This document shows positions 58,429 to 64,000 of a stretch of DNA of 64,000 nt, one piece after another. This stretch comes from Candida dubliniensis CD36. Its lineage: Eukaryota; Ascomycota; Pichiomycetes; Serinales; Debaryomycetaceae. Positions within the stretch are counted from its first letter, which is position 1; each line of letters begins with the position of its first letter. The stretch covers positions 744,001 to 808,000 of the forward strand of contig NC_012860.1 in NCBI RefSeq assembly GCF_000026945.1. The letters run 5' to 3'. Below the pieces are notes generated by a model. The model was given only the letters and a program-made list of their open reading frames with translations. It ran no database searches and was not told the origin of the DNA. Both the position numbers and the translations under genes were made by a program.

Positions 58429-61272
58429 ATGTCGGAAATTGTACCGGAAAAACAACTGGATGATGGTATATCACCTAGCGCCAGTAACGGTACTAATACA
58501 AACAATCCATTAAATAACACGGGTCAACAAATCTCCAAACCAGAAGAATCTAACAAAAAACCCAAAGTCACTAGAAGATCCGTAGCATGCAAAAGCTGTC
58601 ATTCTTTAAAAGTGAAATGCACACCCTCAGATCCTAATAATCCCAGTGCCCCCTGTGTTAGATGTATTAATGCAAATAGAATTTGTGAAATAGATTTAAA
58701 TCAAACCAGAAAAAGAAGAAAGAAATCAGAAATCTTGGAAGCGAAAAGACAAGCAGGACAGAGTTTATCAGAAAATAAAAGAGAGAAAAAGACGTCCACT
58801 CAATCGGGTTACAATAGTTCTGACAGTTATAGTAGCAGCATTAGAAATACAAACGATCCCCTGTTAACATCAAGATATCATTCGCCAATGACTTTTGATC
58901 CCACGTCTCCTATGGTATTCAGGCCTCAAGCTGGTTCTGCTGTTCCTCCAATTCCAAGTAATCTCAATCCAGTTTCAACGGCACCTACTCCAACACCAAC
59001 ACCAGGCGTCCCTCCTCCTCAATTACCTTCGCCACATGATTCGGCATTATTAAGAGGAAACACCACCTCTCCAATGTCAAAAGATGATGAAATCAACCAA
59101 TTAAAACAGAGAATACGGGTTTTAGAGATTGAGCTAGCTAATAAGCGTTTACTCGCTAATAGGAAAGGTTTTAGTACTGACTCACCAACAGACTTGCAAT
59201 CTCCACCCTTTATTTCCAAATTCGATTTAGAGAGTGAAGTAAGCATTTTAGCAGAATCGTCTGCTAAATTAACTGATTTGACTAATCAATTGAATGAAGC
59301 AGCATCAAGGAGGATCCAATTGGTTTCTGCCAAGAAGCCGGTGGACTTGATTTCAAAGGGGGTAATCACTGTTGCCGAGGCTGAGGAGAGATTAAAACTT
59401 TATCGTGAACAGATATATGGCCGACATCCATTAATTGCAATACCCGATAACATGCACGCTGAAGAATTTCTGCAAAGTCAACCGTTTTTATTCAATAGTA
59501 TCATGTCTGCTTGTAACTTGATTACTAAAAATGCCGATAAAGATGTTGTTTTAGCAATTGACAACGAAGCAATGACCTCCGTTGCGGTAGAAGTAATGGT
59601 TGTCGGTACAAAATCAGTTGAGCTAGTGAAAGCCTTTCTGGTATTATGTTTGTATTATAACTCACCTGAGTTATTCAAACAACGTCGGTATCACATGTTG
59701 AATACAATATGTGTTTCATTGTTACATGACGTGGGAATCTTTGCTAGACCGACTTATTCATTCAACCAAGCTGAAGGAACACTTAAGCAAGACATTGGTT
59801 CTAAAGACAAAGGTAATGACGAATACCGTGAATTGGTTTTAATTACTTATTTTGTCACCGTAAGCACATGTCTTGTGTTGCGGAGATCTATTTATGCCAG
59901 ATGGACACCATATGTCGAAGAATGTTGTTCTCTTCTCGAAAACTCTCCACAAGAGAAACATAGACGGTTGGCGCTATTTGCTCGAATGAATAATAAGTTG
60001 GATAAAATCCATCACATTGTCCATGCACCGGAAATGCCAGGACGGAAATCGGGAGCATCACAATATGTTATCCAGGAATTGCAACGTTTATTATCCGAAT
60101 TGAAATTGAAAATCAAAGACAATCAACATGCATTATTATCGTACTATTATTCTGTTGAGGCATATTTACATGAACCGATATTGACTAAAGTTTTCAAAAG
60201 CGATACTGAACTCGATGGGAAGGCAATGAAATCGATATGCTACTGCACAAGCTCGTGTTTAAATGCATTAGACGAGTATAGTAAGTTAACTCCTGACCAA
60301 GTTGCATTATTGCCGTTCCCCTTTGGATCCAGAATAATGTATACAGCTGGTATGTTACTTCGTTTGCGGTATTTTATTTTGTCGTTGCCATCTCATATTG
60401 ACAAAGAGTTAGTTCCTAAACGAGCAGTAACTTCAATCCAGTGTGTTAGTAAATTAGTGGAACAAGCGAATATCTTAAATCCTCATAATCATTATTTGAC
60501 AAAGATGAGATTAGTTTTACAATTATTTATTCAAACATATGCTACTCAGGTACTTGAGTTGTTAAGTAAGAATGGGAATACACCGCAAAACTTTAAACCT
60601 GATGAATCTGAAACTCAACAGTTGCGGGCATTAGCTCGTGAATATAACGATATTCGTAAGGTTAGCAAAGTGTCATTAGTTTCAGATACAAGAAGTGCAG
60701 AGCCATTGGATGTGTTGTCATATGCAGCAACTTTCAGACGAGATAACAATGATAAAAATAATACTCCAGGATCTCCAAGAAAGTCTTTTTCAGAAAATGA
60801 TCAAACTATTAAAACGCCCTCACAGTATGGACAATTTGCATCAGCAAATAATACACCAGCACCACAAGTGATCAATTCTCCCCCCATTACCCAAACAAAT
60901 GTACACATCCCACAACAATCACGGTCAATAACGAATGGCAATAATAGGAATGGTACTCAATTATCTTTTACTAATACTACTACTCCTTCATTACATCAAT
61001 TTGGAGATGTTGTACCGCCTTCATCGATGCCCCAACCAGACTATAGACAATTTAGATTACCGTCGATATCAAATACCGTACATTATTCTTCCAATCCAAG
61101 ATTAAATGCCAATTTAGCCAACCCCGACCAACTAGAGAATTCATATCAAGTATTAAATGATGAATTTTGGTCGAATTTGTTGAGTACAGATTCTACTGAT
61201 CGTATTAATTTTACAAGTAATAACTTTAATGGTAATATCGGTAATGATGAAGTATTTTTTATGAACAATTGA
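58429..61272 (+). CDS. WAR1: Zn2Cys6 transcription factor War1
   Basis: A 947-residue zinc-cluster regulator. The DNA-binding domain is near residues 52-85: RRSVACKSCHSLKVKC, then CVRCINANRIC, spacing C-X2-C-X6-C-X11-C-X2-C-X6-C. A basic stretch (RKRRKKSEILEAKRQ) follows. A leucine-rich coiled coil lies near 220-245 (EINQLKQRIRVLEIELANKRLL). A fungal-type middle homology region lies at about 330-700, and the C-terminus is Asn/Gln/Ser-rich. Its combination of features and its MNS1 neighbour support War1, which activates weak-acid (sorbate) stress genes such as PDR12-type transporters. Without an alignment, other zinc-cluster regulators remain possible. Confidence 0.82.
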   Translation: MSEIVPEKQLDDGISPSASNGTNTNNPLNNTGQQISKPEESNKKPKVTRRSVACKSCHSLKVKCTPSDPNNPSAPCVRCINANRICEIDLNQTRKRRKKSEILEAKRQAGQSLSENKREKKTSTQSGYNSSDSYSSSIRNTNDPLLTSRYHSPMTFDPTSPMVFRPQAGSAVPPIPSNLNPVSTAPTPTPTPGVPPPQLPSPHDSALLRGNTTSPMSKDDEINQLKQRIRVLEIELANKRLLANRKGFSTDSPTDLQSPPFISKFDLESEVSILAESSAKLTDLTNQLNEAASRRIQLVSAKKPVDLISKGVITVAEAEERLKLYREQIYGRHPLIAIPDNMHAEEFLQSQPFLFNSIMSACNLITKNADKDVVLAIDNEAMTSVAVEVMVVGTKSVELVKAFLVLCLYYNSPELFKQRRYHMLNTICVSLLHDVGIFARPTYSFNQAEGTLKQDIGSKDKGNDEYRELVLITYFVTVSTCLVLRRSIYARWTPYVEECCSLLENSPQEKHRRLALFARMNNKLDKIHHIVHAPEMPGRKSGASQYVIQELQRLLSELKLKIKDNQHALLSYYYSVEAYLHEPILTKVFKSDTELDGKAMKSICYCTSSCLNALDEYSKLTPDQVALLPFPFGSRIMYTAGMLLRLRYFILSLPSHIDKELVPKRAVTSIQCVSKLVEQANILNPHNHYLTKMRLVLQLFIQTYATQVLELLSKNGNTPQNFKPDESETQQLRALAREYNDIRKVSKVSLVSDTRSAEPLDVLSYAATFRRDNNDKNNTPGSPRKSFSENDQTIKTPSQYGQFASANNTPAPQVINSPPITQTNVHIPQQSRSITNGNNRNGTQLSFTNTTTPSLHQFGDVVPPSSMPQPDYRQFRLPSISNTVHYSSNPRLNANLANPDQLENSYQVLNDEFWSNLLSTDSTDRINFTSNNFNGNIGNDEVFFMNN

Positions 61273-61780
61273 TGTGAAGCTGCTTGAATTTATGAAGAGA
61301 ATGAAGGTAATATGAAATGGTAGATGGTTTAAAAATAAAAATAAAAAAAAAAACCCGCAAACCTCTAAACCTTCCAAACTAGAGAACTAGATAAATTACA
61401 ATATGAGTAATTTAAACAATACTAGAACATATGTATTGATAATTTGTAACTTTTATTAATTTTAATATTTAATTTCTTATAGAATGTGTTTATTTTAAAA
61501 TAATTATATTTTTCCTTTCCTTTTTAAGAAATCTCTGATTTTCCCTTTTGGAAGAAGAATTCTCTGTGTTGATATGTTTATAAGTTCACAGTTGAGCTGT
61601 CATCGATATATATCGTGATGTCAATTTTTGAGAGCATAATGACTACAAATATCAAATCGTATAATATAAATAATACACTTTTTTTTTTTTCTCTCTCACG
61701 CTTAAAACTATTTCCATTTATCAAATTACAATTCACAAGGACTAATTATAAAACAAATTTTCTCCGAATAACTTATTTTT
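61273..61780. other. Intergenic, WAR1 3' end and MAPR gene promoter
   Basis: About 510 AT-rich bases. Overlapping short frames near the 3' end are shadows. No other feature seen. Confidence 0.5.
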
Positions 61781-62335
61781 ATGAAAGATTCAAGATCGAA
61801 ATTTTCATTCCTAGATATATTACGTATACTTGGAGGTATATTATTTTTGAATGCATTTTTATCTTGGTGGTTCACTTCAACTTCAACTTGGGGGTATCGA
61901 GGTAAATGGTTAAACACCAATTATTTAAAATTCCGTTTATTCAATGCCAATAACCTTTTGAATTTAACAATTTCTGAATTGAGTTTATATAATGGGACTG
62001 ATACTAATCTACCAATATATTTAGCTATTGATGGTAAAGTATTTGATGTCTCTTCATCACCAAAAGTTTATGGACCTGGTGGACCATATCATGAATTAAC
62101 TGGGAAAGATGCAGCTAGAGTTTATGTTACGGGATGTTTTAATAAAAAAGATGAATATACTTATGATTTAAGAGGATTAGATGAAAGTGAAGCAGAAAAT
62201 GATATACAATCTTGGCAACAATTTTTCTTAGATCATGATAAATATTGGTATGTTGGAACTGTACAACATGAACCAATTACCGGTGATCCACCTGCTCCTT
62301 GTGAACATATGAAGTTCCCAGGAATGTATCATTAA
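61781..62335 (+). CDS. Cytochrome b5-like/MAPR heme-binding membrane protein
   Basis: A 184-residue protein. A membrane anchor lies at about residues 13-31 (ILRILGGILFLNAFLSWWF). The MAPR (membrane-associated progesterone receptor) type heme-binding domain covers about 62-165. Its clues are TISELSLYNGTDTNLPIYLAIDGKVFDVSSS, then YGPGGPYHELTGKDAARV, typical of Dap1/PGRMC1. An insertion (GCFNKKDEYTYDLRGLDESEAEN) precedes SWQQFFLDHDKYWYVGTV. The tail ends in PCEHMKFPGMYH. Dap1 supports P450 enzymes of sterol synthesis; this is a divergent relative and not Dap1 itself. Heme binding is inference. It converges with STR2. Confidence 0.85.
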   Translation: MKDSRSKFSFLDILRILGGILFLNAFLSWWFTSTSTWGYRGKWLNTNYLKFRLFNANNLLNLTISELSLYNGTDTNLPIYLAIDGKVFDVSSSPKVYGPGGPYHELTGKDAARVYVTGCFNKKDEYTYDLRGLDESEAENDIQSWQQFFLDHDKYWYVGTVQHEPITGDPPAPCEHMKFPGMYH

Positions 62336-62426
62336 GACATATAAGTGTATATAACAATATTAATAATAAGATGAAAACTGAACATGCATCTATGGTATAT
62401 ATCCAAGTCTATATTATTATATCATC

Positions 62427-64000
62427 CTATATACTTTCATCCAAACTTTTTTGTAATACATCTAACAATTCAATGGGGTCTTCTAATCCAATACTTATAC
62501 GGATCAAATTTCTATCGACTCCCCATTGAGAAATCTCATCTAATTCTTGATAATGAGCTAATATAGCATAAGGACATGCCAAAGTGAAATTTGTACCTAA
62601 AGAAGGTCCCTTGTGAAGATTTACTGCATTGAAAAATTTGACAGCTTGTTGAGGTTGTTTAAACAAAAATGATATCAATCCTCCATATCCACCACCTTCA
62701 TTCTTTATGACATCATAATATTTTTTCGTATCAGAAACACTAGGATAATAAATTTGAGAAATTAATGGACTCTTTTGGAGTAATGCAACCACTTTTTCCG
62801 AAGTATCATCAATTTTATGTACCCTTTCAACGAAATCACGTGAATTACGTTCTAACCAAAGAGCATCTTCAGCCCAAAATAAATCTTCATATTCTTTATT
62901 GAAAAATTGTTTCAAAATATTATAATATTTAGAATCTGGATTCAATATTAAAGATCCACCTAAAACATTTGAATCACCTGAAAATACTTTAGTTAATGAA
63001 GATGCCACCATATCAGCAAATGGTAACACATGAATATTAATGAAATTACCAACAGTTTCATCTATAACAATGGCAAAATTATATTTATCGGCCAATTGTC
63101 TTATTCTATTTAAATTTGGAGTTTTCAAAAGTGGATTTGATGGGCATTCACAGAAAAGTGCCAATATATCCAATCCTTGACTTAATTCTTCTTCCAATTT
63201 ATCTAAAGATGCATCATCACCTAATCCAAGGAAATGTACCCCTGGACCAAATTTCTTCAATATATTCAAAGTATCAACATAAGGGAATCCAAAACAAACA
63301 GATTTTTTAGGTTGTTTGGAAATATTGAGTAATGCATGATGAGCATAAAATATAGATGCCATCCCTGAAGGAAATAAATATACATCATTTTCATTTAAAT
63401 GTTTACCTCTTTTCGCCCTTTCTAATTCTTCAAGTCGTTCAGTTGATTTATCTGCCTTACCAGCAATTCTTCTTCTCAAAGCTGCTTTTGCTTCATTGGC
63501 AAATTTCAAATCTAAAACTCGACCATATTTTTGTTCAATAAACGAATCAAAATCACGATTAACATCATCGATATTATATCCAGAAGCACTAGATGCTCGA
63601 GATGCAGAAATTGAGGGAGAACGACTTTGAATTTGTAAAGATTGGAGTTCTTGTTTGAGGTTTCCTTTCAACTTAGAAACATCAGTACCATTTGAATTAT
63701 CATTATCTTTTTCAAATAATTCCTTTAAGATATATTCCCCCATTCTTGATGAAATACCTTCACCCGAATGTTGCCAATAATTCTTTGCCAAATGGTATTC
63801 TGATCTAGGGAAAAAAACCACCCCAATAGTGGCTCCTATCCTAGTGGATTTTTCATTATCATTGGTTGGTTCAAGTGTGCTCAATTGTAATACTCGAATC
63901 TTAAATGATGTTGGATTAATAGTATGAGTTTTAATAAATTCACGACATCGTTTAGCTACTTTATAACTTGGGAAACACATACATCTTTCCCCATCTCGAC
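62427..64000 (-). CDS. STR2: Cystathionine gamma-synthase Str2 (partial, 5' end outside window)
   Basis: A PLP-dependent Cys/Met metabolism enzyme whose frame stays open to the window edge, so the N-terminus is missing. The visible 524 codons include ERCMCFPSYKVAKRCREF at the start, PSGMASIFYAHHALL, the PLP-binding lysine in SSLTKVFSGDSNVLGGSLI, and NLIRISIGLEDPIELLDVL near the end. An Ser/Asn-rich insertion (DNDNSNGTD... to SPSISASRASSASGY) separates the N-terminal extension from the core. The layout fits S. cerevisiae Str2 (about 640 residues), which makes cystathionine from cysteine and O-acetylhomoserine. The related YML082W-type paralogue is an alternative. Confidence 0.9.
   Translation of the reverse strand, partial: RDGERCMCFPSYKVAKRCREFIKTHTINPTSFKIRVLQLSTLEPTNDNEKSTRIGATIGVVFFPRSEYHLAKNYWQHSGEGISSRMGEYILKELFEKDNDNSNGTDVSKLKGNLKQELQSLQIQSRSPSISASRASSASGYNIDDVNRDFDSFIEQKYGRVLDLKFANEAKAALRRRIAGKADKSTERLEELERAKRGKHLNENDVYLFPSGMASIFYAHHALLNISKQPKKSVCFGFPYVDTLNILKKFGPGVHFLGLGDDASLDKLEEELSQGLDILALFCECPSNPLLKTPNLNRIRQLADKYNFAIVIDETVGNFINIHVLPFADMVASSLTKVFSGDSNVLGGSLILNPDSKYYNILKQFFNKEYEDLFWAEDALWLERNSRDFVERVHKIDDTSEKVVALLQKSPLISQIYYPSVSDTKKYYDVIKNEGGGYGGLISFLFKQPQQAVKFFNAVNLHKGPSLGTNFTLACPYAILAHYQELDEISQWGVDRNLIRISIGLEDPIELLDVLQKSLDESI

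Noticed and set aside
1..64000. CRISPR arrays, insertion sequences, retrotransposon LTRs, telomerase RNA template
   Set aside because: Repeated units seen are microsatellites or in-gene repeats only. No terminal repeats, integrase/RT frames, spacer arrays or Candida telomere-repeat template were found.

Overview
The window is about 64 kb of AT-rich nuclear DNA from an ascomycete yeast of the CUG-Ser clade, most likely Candida albicans or a very close relative such as C. dubliniensis. Supporting points are: compact mostly intron-less genes; yeast spliceosomal signals (GTATGT donors, TACTAAC branch points); intron-bearing nuclear tRNA genes; and proteins recognisable as ENG1, GRH1, MSB1, MNS1 and WAR1, with MNS1 and WAR1 as divergent neighbours (from memory they are also adjacent in C. 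albicans). Leucine is written almost entirely with TTA/TTG. The few CTG codons (for example SUA7 codon 145) are shown here as Leu but would be read as Ser in this clade. No transposon, LTR, CRISPR array or viral sequence was seen. The left end starts in an intergenic region and the right end cuts into STR2.

Layout. 0-13 kb: four minus-strand genes (a LAM/SIP3 sterol-transfer protein, a TEA-domain regulator, an Sps1-like GCK kinase, a BAR-PH-ArfGAP protein). 13.9-21 kb: a TLC-domain membrane protein, YPT1, a DUF3237-like protein, the proteasome lid subunit RPN3 and the spliced Mediator gene MED17. 21-25 kb: ILM1, COQ6 and SUA7 on the minus strand. 25.4-30 kb: an intron-containing tRNA-Leu(UAA), a probable unlisted spliced gene for a 64-residue membrane protein, SWP1, IMP1 and RPS22, which has two introns. 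30-37 kb: TTI1, a Dpb3-like histone-fold gene, MRPL27, a 79-residue unknown protein and a peroxisomal D-amino-acid oxidase. 38-48 kb: the GH81 glucanase ENG1, the Golgi protein GRH1, tRNA-Thr(CGU) with an intron, and MSB1. 48-64 kb is gene-poor: a DUF4246 protein, the GH47 mannosidase MNS1, the zinc-cluster regulator WAR1, a cytochrome b5/MAPR-like protein and partial STR2.

Most genes are independent housekeeping units and there is no operon-like logic. Functional themes that recur by chance or clustering are the secretory pathway and glycosylation (YPT1, SWP1, GRH1, MNS1), cell wall and polarity (ENG1, MSB1), mitochondria (COQ6, IMP1, MRPL27, ILM1) and transcription (MED17, SUA7, TEA factor, WAR1).

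The points most worth follow-up are: the TEA-domain protein, whose middle region resembles the YAP/Vestigial-binding domain of animal TEADs; the spliced 64-residue membrane-protein gene at 26358-26613; the two-intron RPS22 gene with a 5'UTR intron, an architecture also found in S. cerevisiae RPS22B; and a short coding-like frame broken by one TAG at 21795-21959.
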